From contig CM060733.1 in assembly GCA_030704615.1 (NCBI GenBank), positions 66,466,001 through 66,526,000 of the forward strand: 60,000 nt of DNA, in the 5' to 3' direction. This DNA comes from Takakia lepidozioides (lineage: Eukaryota; Streptophyta; Takakiopsida; Takakiales; Takakiaceae). The stretch's first letter is position 1. Every line of letters begins with the position of its first letter. A program made the position numbers and the translations under genes. Under the pieces are notes generated by a model. The model was not told where the DNA came from. It did not search any database and saw nothing but the letters and a program-made list of their open reading frames with translations. Of the stretch, positions 34,857 to 45,885 are shown piece after piece.

Positions 34857-36093
34857 ATGGTCCTTCCAAGTATGCCATCCCGACCCTCCAAGACCAAGAC
34901 GCCTGAGGGCAAGACCTCTCGAACCCTCAAAATAACACGTCCTGCAGTCACATCCAGGGTCGTAGGAGCAGTCTGCTGCAGATAGACATAGTCACCAGGG
35001 TTGAATCTCCGAACCCCAGGACGATAGCCCCCACCACGTATGGTAGCATACCTCAACGTATCACGGTGTTGTGCAATGGCAAGGTTCTCGAAAGCCATGG
35101 GCATGACTCTCTTGAACAACTCTGCACGCTGCTCACATGCACGTGCCCACACGTCCGGATCGTCAAGGTTAAGAACTGTAGCAGCTTCTCTGCGAATGGA
35201 TGTAGGCAAATCCGGCTCTCGGCCAAAGAGAAGAAAGTATGGTGAGAAGAGGCAAGTGATGCTTGCTTGCTGAACCTGTAGCCCATGGCTAACCAGGGTA
35301 ACTGAAGGTCCCAATCTCCTAGGTGTCCCTTCTGCAAGCCATACTTGCGCAAACCCCTCTTTACTGTCTGAACAACTCTCTCTGCCAAGCCATCGGCTTC
35401 AGGATGATCCCGAGAAGTGGTGCGGTGGTCTATCAAGGCCTTGTCACACAAAGCCTGAAACTCCCCCAAGAACTCTCTCCCTTGGTCCGTGAGTACCTCA
35501 GCTGGAGCACCGAATCGGCTAAGCACACAATCCAGGAATGCATACGCAGCTCCCTCACTAGCCTTATCAGGCAATGGAACCAATTCAATCCACTTGGAGA
35601 AGTGCTCCACCATCACCAACACGTACTTGTTGTGGCGCATGGTCAGTGGCAACGGCCCTGCGAAGTCAAGACTCCACCTGTAGCCCAATCCCATGATCGG
35701 AAGAGGGTGCAATTGTGGAGTAGGGGCGTTGAATGAAGCACGCACCCTGTCACACACCATGCACCTAGCCACAAATTGTTGCACCTCTGTGTGCATACCA
35801 CGCCACCAATACTGCCCCTGCAGTAGACTATGAGTGCGTCGCACCCCAAAATGCCCCAACTCCTCATGGGCATGCCGCACTAACCGTGCCCGCTGTGTTG
35901 GGTGAGGCACAATCCTCACTCGACCATCCTCCCACACTCGGAGCAGGTGTGTCCCCTCCCACCTGAACCTCTTGGCTCGTTGTAGGATCCGATCCCTCTC
36001 CTTGGCAGTCATAGTGGCTGCCGTGTCTCCACTGCGGAGGTAGTCCAACACAACTGAATCCTCATGTATATCTTTGGCGCCACCCCTGCTCAT
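34775..36093 (-). pseudogene. Gypsy integrase
   Basis: The HHCC zinc domain (HAHEELGHFG, then CMVC) is followed by the catalytic core: the first Asp in RWSLDFAGPLP, the second in VLTDQGREFLGEF and the Glu in HPEADGLAERVVQ. A frameshift near 35,250 moves into the second frame (SPYFLLFGREPDLP, RFNPGDYVYLQQ, a GPY/F-like C-terminal barrel). It carries on into the PHD finger. It would insert the cDNA copy into the genome. Confidence 0.9.
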
Positions 36094-36245
36094 TGCTGGC
36101 CTCAGGGTCCTCAGACACTTGATCTACAGTCATCCCTGTTGTAGGTCCAACCTGGCCTTCCGCTGCCAAGATACACAGAAATGCAGATGCATGCCATCCG
36201 GGCACCATCTCCTCGTCCGTCTCACCATGCCACCGAGCTCCAGTG

Positions 36246-36927
36246 TCATCCTGCTGGCTCGTGCATGGATTGCGACTCAACCCATCTGCATTTCGATTGA
36301 CCAAAACCCGGTCGATGCACCACCTGAAAGTCATACTCTTGAAGGATGAGTGCCCACCGTGCAAGCTTCCCCGTAAGCTTGTCTGACTCCATCAACCACT
36401 TGAGTGGTTGGTGATCCGTGACAAGGGTGAAGAGATTGCCGTATAGATAGCACCTGAAGTGTGCCACGGCCCACACTGCAGCTAAGCATTCTCCCTCATA
36501 TGAGCTATACTTAGACTCTGCAGCATTGTTCGAGCGGCTAGCATAAGCCACTACGAACTCTCTTCCCTCATCATCCACCTGTGTGAGCACCGCTCCAAGC
36601 CCCAGCATGCTCCAATCTGTATGCAGCTGAAAAGGACGCCCCCTGATAGGTCGTCTCAAGATGGGCGCCGAGGTCAACCTCGCCTTGAGCTCTTGAAAAG
36701 CTTGTTCTTGCTCATCTTCCCACTGCCACTCCTGGTCCACCTTGGTCAGCTTGGTTAGAGCCTTTGCAATGGCACTAAATCCCTTAACAAACCGTCTGTA
36801 ATAGTTTGCTAACCCCATGAAGCTCGAACTCGGCTCACATCCGTGGGGCGTGGAACCTGTGCAATGGACTCTACCTTAGTCTGCTGTACCCCCAATCCTC
36901 CAGGATATATCATGTGACCCAGATACT
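36246..36927 (-). pseudogene. Gypsy RNase H and RT connection
   Basis: GLANYYRRFVKGFSAIAKAL links RT to RNase H. The RNase H acidic residues are visible in LHTDWSMLGLGAVL, SYEGECLAAVWA and VTDHQPLKWL. It removes RNA from RNA-DNA hybrids during reverse transcription. A frameshift near 36,925 separates it from the RT. Confidence 0.9.
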
Positions 36928-37604
36928 CAATCTGGTTTGTGGAAAAACTTGCACTTGCCCGGATGTAACTTCAATCCGTGCGTCCTCAAGCGCTCAAATA
37001 CCCCCTGAAGGTGTCTCTCATGCTCCTCCACCGTAGCACTAAAGATGATGATGTCATCTATGTAGCACCGAGCAAACTCCACCCCTGCTAGAATCCTGTC
37101 CATGACTCTTTGAAACTCAGCGGGAGCGTTTTTAAGCCCAAATGGTAAGAACCGCCACTGGTATAGGCAATCCTTCCCGTGCTCATTGATCCCCCAGAAT
37201 GCCGTCTTTTGCTTATCCGCCTCCTTGATCGGCAACTGGTGATATCCGGATCGTAAATCCAACGTGCTAAAGACCTTGGAATGCCCAATGGCATCAAAGA
37301 TCTCCTCTGGTGTTGGCATGGCATACCTATCGGACTTGGTCTGACGATTTACAGGCCGGTAATCACCGCACATACGTCTCTCCGTCCAATTGCCATAGAC
37401 ATCCTTCTTAGCTGGCATCACTGTGGCTGAAGCATACTCTCCACCAGAGAGCTCCACCAAACCTGCCTCCCAGAGATCTTGAGTCCTCATCTGAATCAAA
37501 GACCTCTCCATGTCACTGTATCTATAGGGTCTCCGAAAGATTGGCGTGTCAGTGGCCAACTCAATACGGATCTCTTGACCCTTCAGTGCTCCCAAGTCCT
37601 TCAA
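36927..37604 (-). CDS. Gypsy reverse transcriptase domain
   Basis: An uninterrupted 225-residue frame with the RT blocks in order: PYRYSDMERSLI, SATVMPAKKDG-like SATVMPAKKD, CGDYRPVNRQT, STLDLRSGYHQLPI, LPFGLKNAPAEFQRVMD and the catalytic CYIDDIIIFS. It ends KCKFFHKPD just before a frameshift. It is the longest intact domain of the element and the best choice for classifying it. Confidence 0.92.
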   Translation of the reverse strand: MKDLGALKGQEIRIELATDTPIFRRPYRYSDMERSLIQMRTQDLWEAGLVELSGGEYASATVMPAKKDVYGNWTERRMCGDYRPVNRQTKSDRYAMPTPEEIFDAIGHSKVFSTLDLRSGYHQLPIKEADKQKTAFWGINEHGKDCLYQWRFLPFGLKNAPAEFQRVMDRILAGVEFARCYIDDIIIFSATVEEHERHLQGVFERLRTHGLKLHPGKCKFFHKPD

Positions 37605-37899
37605 ACTGAAGGCAAAGCAATTCCTGTAAGCCCTCAGGAACCGCCGTATACGTCGTCTCTCTCCTCCGGTGACAATGGGTCCAATGTCAGGCTCCCAATT
37701 GTCCTCCGTAACTGCAACCTTAAGTCCAGTGGGCTTAGAGGTAGAGGACGCGTCCCGTGGTTGCTATGCTGCAACCTCTTGAGCAGTACCCCTTCCTGCT
37801 CAGTCAATGACAAGGCCTCATCCTGCCCCATCATCTCATCATTGAGAACCTCCTCATCCCGAGAAGAATCCCCAACCTCATCCATCACAGCTGCCTTCG

Positions 37900-39142
37900 C
37901 TGCCAACTCCCTCTGAACCTCGAGCACCTCCCACATGTGCCATGGATGTCTACACCTCGTGGTCCTCACCGGCTCGCCCCCACTCGCTGCCTGTACCGTC
38001 TCGGTAGGCAGAGAGACCGTCAAGGGAAGTGCACTCCGCACTCTACGTTGCTCAGCCATAGCCAAGCTGACAATCCAGGTCAAGCAATTGAGATCCATTG
38101 CTTGCCCCAACACCTGACGACGTGATGCCTCAGAAAGAGAAGGCACCGCCGTGGTCCCAGTGGAAAACCCCATAGCCCGCTCTCGCTCGTCGGCATTAGG
38201 CTCCACTAACTGCTGCAACTGAGCATCCCACAGGAGGCCAGGTCCACCATCCCGAAAAGCATGGGATCCTGGGAAGCTGAGCAGTGTAGGTAATGCTGCT
38301 CGTGGTTGACCCACCCTGTTGACCACTGCCAAAGGCGAACGGTCATCGTGTCTCACACGTTGAGACTGCCTTCCTGTGTCCAAAATGCCATCCACGGTGA
38401 GGTGTGCTGGCCGCTGCACCCCATCAAATGCACGCTTGAGCAGTGCGGGTGGCATCAAGTTAGTCCACCATAGTCGTGGACGATGAGCCCGTGACCCCAC
38501 TGCAGCTGCATCCAGCAACACTGCTGACCCAAGCCACGACCGGACTTGATGCACACTGGCCATCACCCTGGCCCGAGAATCACCCATCAGTGGCACATTC
38601 TCCAAGATGTATGCTGGAGATACAGCTTGATGAAGCTGCAAGGCGCAAAATCCGCACCATCTCCCAAAACAGACCCGTCCTCGAGTCTCGCAATCCATTG
38701 CCATGCCCGGCTGATGAATGCCCTTGGCAGGGCCAACCTGCCACTATCAGATCAATGGAGCCAACCTGCTCCAAATCTTGCGCCCCCAGCAAGGAAATGT
38801 CTGCTGGCAAGGCTTGTTGGTATCCACGAACTGCAGACACAGGCAACAAGTCAGGGTACTGCTGTACCAACTGAGCAACATGGCGCAGTGAGACGCGTCG
38901 TGCAGTCTCATCCCTCTCCACATACAGGTAACGCCTTACCGCACACCTGCCTGTAGCACAGCAGCCAATCCGGTGCTGATCCCGCCAAACAAGTCCAGAA
39001 GGCAAATGCCTTCATCCGGCCGCTGCACACAAGAGGTGTGGTGTCCAATGGCGACAACTGAGGTGGCCCTGGTGCAATCACCGACTCTCCTCCTCTCCTG
39101 ACGGTACAAAAGCTTCTTCCCAAGCTTGTTGCACCCGTCCAT
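37900..39142 (-). pseudogene. Cytosine-5 DNA methyltransferase carried by the gypsy element
   Basis: C5-methyltransferase motifs appear in the canonical order. Motif I is LLDLFGGISTGLAAVL (38,955-39,003) and motif IV is IVAGWPCQGHSSAG with the catalytic Cys (about 38,710-38,750). Motif VI is YILENVPLMG (38,581-38,612), motif VIII is HRPRLWWTN (near 38,465), and a motif IX/X-like GQAMDLNCLTWIVSLAM lies near 38,055-38,107. About 380 residues are spread over three frames, with frameshifts near 38,950 and 38,650. Flanking frames belong to the protease side and to the RT, so it is part of the element's polyprotein region, not a neighbouring gene. It would have methylated cytosines in DNA. Capture of C5-methyltransferases by LTR retrotransposons is known from a charophyte and a dinoflagellate. 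Confidence 0.85.
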
Positions 39143-39909
39143 CAGCAGCTTGCTGCAAATCCTTGCTCGTACCCCACAAACGGAGTGTGAGCAACCATGG
39201 CAGGCAACTCCGCCGTACCATGCATGTCATCCTGCTCTGCTGGAGGTGGCACATCCTCTGCATGGGCATTGCCTTCCAGCAACTCTCCAGGCCAACTAAC
39301 TGCAGCTGTGAAGGCGGCTAGTGTTGGCATCTTGCCCCGCTGGGCAGCTGCAATACCCCCAATGAATGTCACAGGGAGCTGTGCACGGCGACCATCCCCT
39401 GACTGCCATCCAGGCCTGTAGGATGCTGACTCCTCCCAGAAATCCAGGGTGAAGCCCATGGGGTATAACACTGCCCCACCAACGAGGACATCGTAAGAGA
39501 CCGCGTCTGTCACAATGGCCTTGGCTCGCATCACTGAGCCATCTACAGGATGATCCGGCTGCAGTCTAATAGCCAACTGATGCCGTGTCATGCCCGAGCC
39601 TGCTCTGATCCTCCCAGAGATGTCTGTATCTGGAAAGGACAAGGCTCCATATCCGCCTCCATGAGGCCCAAACCTGCAATAGCAGCTCTGCCCAACATCA
39701 GTGGCTGAGCTCCTGAGTCCAACAAGACCCGCAGTGGCCGGTACTTTCTTGCCTGCCGGTCCACTCAAAGTGAAAATGCCTCCCTGGTTGTCTAACAAGA
39801 CAACTCCAGGTGTCACCATGGCGCGCTCAAAGGCTGGCCTAGCTGGCAGCTCCGTCAATCTGGCAGCTGCAGCTTGCCAGGGCGCTGCCGTGGCAGTCTT
39901 GACCCTCAA
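39142..39909 (-). pseudogene. Gypsy aspartic protease
   Basis: The catalytic VLLDSGAQPLMLG is readable near 39,700-39,735 in a frame different from the long one. The long frame gives the later part (MTRHQLAIRLQPDHP, SYDVLVGGAVLYPMGF), so frame changes flank the active site. It would process the polyprotein. The C-terminal part (ASYRPGWQSGDG) leads into the methyltransferase. Confidence 0.7.
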
Positions 39910-40117
39910 ATCGAGGATCCTCTGCCACTACACCTTCCACTAACTCCGCAGAAGATGAAGTGACCTCCACTCTCACAGAGTGTTGCTGCTAGTCTGAACA
40001 CTGCAGCTGGTCTCACCCCCGGCGTCGCAATCATGGTTGCCGAGAACAGTGGGGCTTGACACACAGAGGTGGCTGCCCCCAATAACACACCGGCCGCACT
40101 AGCCTTGGCAGCAGGAG

Positions 40118-41954
40118 TCAATGCTGCACGTGTAGCTCTCCCCAATGGCATAGTAACCTCCGCCTCGGTAACAGTCGGGCGAGAACTAGGTGCCATGGAT
40201 GGCGTCGACACAGTCTCCGCCAATGTGAATGACTGAGGAAGCCTTGCCTGACGGCTTGCCTCCCACGCTGTGGATCCAATTCCACCTCTGCACCTCGTGG
40301 CTCAGGAACTCGTGCTGCTCCTCGAGTCACGGCTGCAGCAGACTCCACCTGCTCTAGTGGTAGTGCTGCTCCGCACATAAATCCCATGCCTCCCATATCT
40401 CCTCCCTCAGGAGCAGGAGGTGGACCATCCCGCCTGGGAGCCGGTACCGCCTGAGCTATAGCCATGGCAGCGAGCCTCTGCTCTAGCTGCTGAAGCCGGT
40501 TGGCCATGCCTTGTCAACACCCTGACCTCCGCGTCCTTGGCCATGTGAGCTTGCCCTTGGCCTGCACCTCGTGCCCGACCACCTCGTCCTCTCTGGGCTG
40601 GTCCACCTCGCCCCCGGCCACCATTGTTCCCTGGAACTGGCCTGGGCGCAACTCAGGGATGCAAGTCATAACACTGGGCATCTCCATGCCATACTTGCCA
40701 CAATGCCCACACTGCAACTGTGCAGGCTGTGCTTGTGCCGGCCTTCTGCCACTCTCTGGGCAATCTCTCTTGACATGGGGTCCTCCACATGTCCAACATA
40801 TCACCCCTGGTTGCTGTTGGCCTGCAAAAGATGCCACGGGCCTCTGCACCTGAGGCCCCTGTAAGCTCCATGGAAACTTGGGCTGGGCAACCTTGCCCCC
40901 CTGACCACGCTGTGGGCAGTCCCTTGTGCTTGTGGGCTGACAGCTGTGCCCGTACAGGCATGTCCTTGCCAAATCCAATTGTAACAACTCGCTCCTCCAC
41001 CATGTTGAGCTCAATCCGCTCAGCCAGCAGAAACACATCTGCTAATGTGGGTTGGGCTGCTTGTAACAGGGTTGCATCTCGCACCCTTCTCTTGAGCTCC
41101 TTGTCCAGAATTCCATACCAAAACTGGATTGCCTGAGCTTCAGTAACCCTTGGGTCACACTTATCAAGCGCCTCATACGAGTGTACGCCTCTCGCAGGCT
41201 CTCACTGGGTTTGCGCTGGAAGTCTTGCAAACTTCGCAGCTTCTCTGTCCGTACACCTTGGTAGTTCCTCCGCAACTCCTGGAAGAACTCCACCACCGGG
41301 TTGAATCTAGGCACATGTGTTGTAGTCGTGGCAGGAGGAGTAGTAGCACCTTTGAACTGGTACCACCTGCAGAAGTACCAGCACTACTGCTCCACTACTA
41401 GTGCTGGCAGTGGGAGCTATTGGTACTGATGCAGCTACTGGTCGCGTCATGCCTCGAGTAATGGAGACGTAGTCAGGTGACCAATACATCCTCCACTCCT
41501 CAATCTCTGCTTCATGTCCTCGCCTGAACTCGTGGTAATCGTCCATAGGCGGGCCTTCCAAATGCTGGAACAGTCCCTTCCACGCCATGAATGGGGTGAA
41601 TAGCTGTGGATTGCGCATCTGCTGCAAATCACACCAGCTGTCGAACTCCTGGATAAAGTCATCCAACTCGATTGTGCCCACAGCTCCAGAGTACCTACGA
41701 GGCCCCTTGGTAGCTCCATACATCTCCTCCATGTCGTCCCACAACAATGGCGAATGAAAGTGCACACCTGTTGATGAAGCCTCCGAGTCTGTGTCTGACT
41801 CTACAGTAATTGAGGGTGGCGGTGAAGGTGGTCTGAACCGAATACCTCGTCTTGTGAACCCACTCTCACTGTTACTGCCTGTAGCCGTACTCCCCTCAAA
41901 ACCCTTGGGTAACTCCGTAATGACACTCACAATGTGCACCTCCTCCAGTGACAC
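40118..41954 (-). pseudogene. Gypsy gag with zinc knuckle
   Basis: The N-terminal frame (41,954-41,307) has an acidic Ser/Pro-rich start and ELDDFIQEFDSWCDLQ. The gag capsid-like stretch is FFQELRRNYQGVRTEKLRSL with QRKPSESLREAYTRMRRL (41,314-41,042), and ADVFLLAERIELNM follows. A knuckle CWTCGGPHVKRDC with a following CGHCGKYG lies in 41,038-40,514. The region below 40,500 (PAPRRDGPPPAPEGG) links gag to protease. Several frame changes occur. Confidence 0.75.
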
Positions 41955-42469
41955 TATAAGGCTCTAGTACTAATCTAATAGTGACACGGGTGGGCACCTG
42001 TTGCAGTCTAAGGGTCATATCCCATGGCTCAGGGCACCTGCACCTGCATCCACCGCAAGAACTCCTATGGTTGGCTGGTCATCAACCCAGCCTCACCATA
42101 GAAGAAACACTGGTGGTCTTGCTGGTCATCACTCCAGCCTCACCCGACAGCATACTCTAGGATTGACCGGTGATCAAATCCGGCCTAATCCCTATGAAAG
42201 CAAGCGCCCACACAAAACCAACATGGCGCACAGTCAAGCATGCAGGTGTTGGGGGGGATCCAAACACAAGAAATCAAAACATCAACACCCCCACACCAAA
42301 ATCCAGCTGCAATGCTGATCCTGCAGAATATCCCAGCCCAAAACCCCGGACTGACTGGCCTCCACCAAGAGAGGCTTTGGCAACTACAAGTACAAGGTAA
42401 TGAAAATAGTACAGAGATGGAGGGGAAGAATAGAAGCCCGACCAAGCAAGATCTAATCCTGATCTATGC

Positions 42470-43211
42470 TATCAACTGCCAGACTTCTCTCAAAGTGCCT
42501 CGCTCTGCATGATGGTAAGGTGTAGGAGGTATATCTATGTCCAGAAACCTGCCACTAACCTTGTCCCAAGCTACAGTAGCTCGCTCTAACCAACCCTCCT
42601 CCTTTTCTGCCAGGTAGAGACAAAGCAATACTCCCCTATCTCCCGCTCACTGAACACTAAAGAAAACAAAGGTAGGGTCTGATAGTCTCTCAACTCGAAA
42701 GCTTTGAGACGGTTGCGGGTGTCCTCATTGCGAATGACTGCATCTCCTTCACGCACAACAAACATGTCATTGCTGATGAACCCCGCTCGTGGTTGCCCTG
42801 TGCAGAGCGTATCCGGCTGCAACCATGTCTGATTGCACAAACTTGTGTAGCTCCTGCTCCTCTGCTCCAGTACACCACGGCCTTGTGGCTGAACACCTTG
42901 GTCCCCGGGGCTGTCTTTGGCTGTGTTCCAAGCCTAGCTTTCACCCACTTTGGTATTTCACCTACAGCTGCAGAACTGCTGGCTCCAACAGAGTTCTGAC
43001 TGTCCAAGGCGATATTGAGGCCCTCAATGCCAACTACAGCAGTCTGTTGTCTACTGCTAATGCCTGACTCCCAGTATGCAATCAACTCGTCCAACTGTTC
43101 TCCACTCAAATCAGTCTGAGTTCCTTGGGAAACATAAATCTTGTCCCCTTGTGTGCACAGGCTAAGAGAAGAGACCTGCCCTTCAATTACGTCCTCATTT
43201 CCCCCAGCCAT
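42470..43211 (-). pseudogene. Extra ORF upstream of gag, unknown
   Basis: ATG at 43,211 opens a frame of about 170 residues (MAGGNEDVIEGQVSSLSL, DLSGEQLDELIAYWESG, EIPKWVKARLG). After frame changes near 42,840 and 42,600 it continues as DMFVVREGDAVIRNEDTRNR and LERATVAWDKVSGRFLDID. Coding-like composition and its position before gag suggest a real additional ORF of the element. I recognise no domain. Confidence 0.45.
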
Positions 43212-44006
43212 ACAAGGAGTACATCCACAGATTTGTCTCTCATATAGACCAGCACAGGTTCTAGAAACAGGATTGTGGATCTTTCATGGCACACTCACAC
43301 TCTAAAAATTCCATAGATTTTTAGCAGAGTCCCAAAAACAGAAACCAGGTCTAGATAGGTAGATTTCCCCTTTCTGCAGCTATCCCCTCAAAAACTGAGT
43401 CAAACGGAGCTCATTTGACAAAGATATGACCAACCAGGCTCTTTAAACATTTAAATTAGATCAAAAAGGCTTTTTTTTTTTTTTTACACCAAAACGCTTT
43501 GTCATTACAACCTGTTCCCAGGTTATCTACGAGTTCCCGAGGTCGTTCCCTCCAGGATTCTCCAGGCACCAAGAGCTCGTTAATTCCAACACTCGACCTC
43601 AGTTGGGTGGGGTAACACGATTTGCTTTTCTCTGCGCGTGGGCCTGCCTCCTCGAGACCTAGAGACTACAAAACCAGCGGGCGATTTCAAGAGCAGATGC
43701 ACTGCGCAGCACCTTCATGGCTTATGGACAGGCGGCCTGCTGTGATGTGGCCGTCTTTGCATGGAATCCAAAGCCAAGACCAGCTTGAAGTTCCATCAAC
43801 TCGGTCTAATTCGCATCTCTCATGTTTTCCTGCAACGGGCATTGACGCCCACAATTTCCAGGGCTTGCACTGAAGCATTTCTAAGCTGTTCTTAGGCCAC
43901 TAACACACCTGTGTAGCTGCAGAAATTGTTCCCATGGGACCCTATAGATTCACCTGTAAGGCTGCTCAAACGCCTGAGCTTAGAGTATGGTTGGATCACT
44001 TGCTCA

Positions 44007-44460
44007 TCAAAGGCCCACAGATAAAAGGACCCCAGCCTGACCACCACCTGCTTGTGCCAGCTTGTTCAAAGATTTGCCCAGGTACTTTCCTTGTCTCTCA
44101 GCAACACTCTTTTTTGCGGTAGGGCTTCCATTAGTAACTGGATCAACTGCCAAGCTTCCACCAGGGCACTTCTTCACAGGTAAGGAGTGGACAAAGGAAG
44201 AAGATCCAAACCCATTGATCAAACCAGCAGCCCGTATGGCACCTCCGTCTAGCGCCACTGACTTCAACAGCAGGCTCAGCAGGCTTTGTCCATAGGGAAT
44301 GTTCAATAGTTCAAACAGCTCAGTATCACTGGCCAGCTCCAGTACAGAGTGTAGCTCTGGATCAAATGCAGCTCCTAGCACTGACTCTTTGCCAGTAAGC
44401 AGGTATATCTCTGCTGCTTTCTTGTCATGGTAAACAGCCTTGGAAGGTTTCAGACTTGGG
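44007..44460 (-). pseudogene. Captured cellular gene fragment, unidentified
   Basis: The same frame that carries the UBC9 helix continues into KAVYHDKKAAEIYLLTGKE and SVLELASDTELFELLNIP, then YGQSLLSLLLKSVALDGG. This looks like part of a plant housekeeping protein but I cannot name it. It is joined directly to the UBC9 piece on the same strand, in chimeric style. Confidence 0.4.
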
Positions 44461-44469
44461 GGAGTTTCA

Positions 44470-44862
44470 GACCTTGAGCTGGTCACCTGTGACTTCTCGA
44501 CTGGATGAATAGTTGTACGCTTCAGTCTGTACTGGGTCAGCTGGATTTGGGCATCTAGCAGCTCCTGGATGCCAACCAGAATTTGTTTCGGTGATGGCTG
44601 GTCTCCACCCAGAGTCCTCATTGAGGATAGAGAGGCACACTGTGCCTGACGGATACAGGTTTGGGTGAAAGAAGCCTGCGGGAAACTTGCACTTGGGTGG
44701 CTTACTGGGATAGTCCCCGCTGAAATGGATTGCAGTTGGGTAGAATCCCCCTTCCCAATCAGCCCAGCTTGCCACACCAATCAGTCCCAGCTTTTGCCAC
44801 AAAACTTCTCGGGATGATATGCAGAGCATAAATCCAGCAGCGCTGTTTCTCAATGGCAGCAA
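44470..44862 (-). pseudogene. UBC9: Captured fragment of a SUMO-conjugating enzyme (UBC9-like)
   Basis: The frame 44,862-44,467 reads [37 protein letters not shown], then [17 protein letters not shown] with the catalytic Cys kept, and [12 protein letters not shown] after a frame change through [13 protein letters not shown]. These blocks are diagnostic of the E2 for SUMO. The first 40 or so residues of the enzyme are missing. Blocks that lie in separate exons of typical plant UBC9 genes are contiguous here, suggesting capture from spliced RNA. Confidence 0.85.
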
Positions 44863-44999
44863 TGTCGCCCCTGCAAACTGGTGGCTACGACGTGAAAGCC
44901 TGGTGAACGTTAAACTGCCTCATCACCATGACTCATCCACATGACCGGGTTTGAGAAGCTCTCTGCATCACCATATAATTACTATCCTTCACAGCAGCT

Positions 45000-45325
45000 A
45001 TTTACATGCGCCCATACTCTTGGCCCTCCGCCTGCTTGACCTCTCCTCCCAGCACTTTGACAATAAGGTGCAGCCCGTAAAACGCCAAGCACTGCGATCC
45101 CATGATTCCTTGTGTACTCGAGAAAGCCATCAGGTACAGTTGGAGAGCCCTCTCATGGACAGAACGGGGTCCACCTGAGAGAATTATAACGGAGGGATTG
45201 AGCCCCTGAATGGCTTCCAAGGGGTACCAGCAGGTAAGCAAAAGGGGCAAATAGAGAACTGTCGGACACGACGGTGATAAGATGCGTATACTGCGATCCG
45301 AAGTCCAGCACCACATTCCTCAATG
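45000..45325 (-). pseudogene. Captured fragment of GMP synthase (glutamine amidotransferase domain)
   Basis: NVVLDFGSQYTHLIT (45,275-45,320) is the amino-terminal signature of GMP synthase. It is followed, after frame changes, by EAIQGLNPSVIILSGGPRSVH and YGLHLIVKVLGGEVKQ, then AEGQEYGRM. The nucleophile position of the class-I amidotransferase (GICYGLQ in the family) reads AFYGLH, so the catalytic Cys is lost. Only about 100 residues are present, with no ATP-pyrophosphatase part. Confidence 0.85.
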
Positions 45326-45525
45326 CCTGTCCGCTGCCTTCTCCATCTCTGCAACCTTCTCCTTCTCCCTCTAATGACTGTACAGCACCTATGCTCTGCG
45401 CACAGACCAGCGAAACAGCAAGGCCAGATGGATTCCCGCCCCAAGATATATATTAAAATAATGCTAAAACAAACATTGTATCTAGCTTAGCACCAGCACA
45501 CTAGATAACGCTCATCTCTCTCGAG

Positions 45526-45885
45526 TGATAAACAAACTTGAAAAGGACACACACTCTCAACACAAGAAATATGCAATCCCTCAAGATCACTCTTTAAGAT
45601 AATAGTCGAGCCAGGGCACCCCAAGCTATGGGGACTCCACCCCCCACAAACAACCTACACTCCCATCATACGCACAGTCAGATCTGAAGAATGCAGGAGC
45701 TCGGTCGCGCAGGCTCAACTCGAGAGAGATGAGCTGCGCGACTGCCGCTCTCGTGAAGATAAGACAGACCAGGTGTCAAAACTAAACTTGACATCTGATT
45801 TAACACTTGACCTAAATCCAAGTGTTATATACAAATAACTAGTTTTATTCTAGCTGTTTTCACACTGTGCTTATTTAACTTGACA
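45526..45885 (-). repeat. Right LTR (5' LTR of the minus-strand element)
   Basis: 360 bases, TG to CA, paired with 33,933-34,283. Immediately inside it (45,511-45,525) is CTCATCTCTCTCGAG, the reverse complement of a stretch inside the LTR itself (45,719-45,733). An ordinary tRNA primer-binding site is therefore not apparent where expected. Confidence 0.8.

Larger units (their letters stand above)
33847..45885 (-). mobile_element. Ty3/gypsy LTR retrotransposon with DNA methyltransferase and PHD finger
   Basis: A whole element on the minus strand. From 5' to 3' on that strand: LTR (45,885-45,526), captured cellular gene fragments (45,325-44,007), an extra ORF (43,211-42,470), gag with a zinc knuckle, protease, cytosine-5 methyltransferase, RT, RNase H, integrase with C-terminal PHD finger, a purine-rich tract (near 34,372-34,385) and LTR. 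Protease-RT-RNase H-integrase order is the gypsy order; the methyltransferase sits between protease and RT. Frameshifts occur in nearly every domain, so this copy is inactive. No clean 5-base target duplication was found: the bases left of 33,933 are CACAA and those right of 45,885 are ACATA. Confidence 0.85.

Noticed and set aside
40500-40864. Plus-strand frames in the gypsy element
   Set aside because: The minus strand carries the gag zinc knuckle and continuous element order; the plus frames are shadows.
43469-43490. Poly-A tail of a retrogene (T run)
   Set aside because: The T run near 43,473-43,487 is not next to the end of any recognisable retrogene or LINE, so I treat it as a simple repeat.
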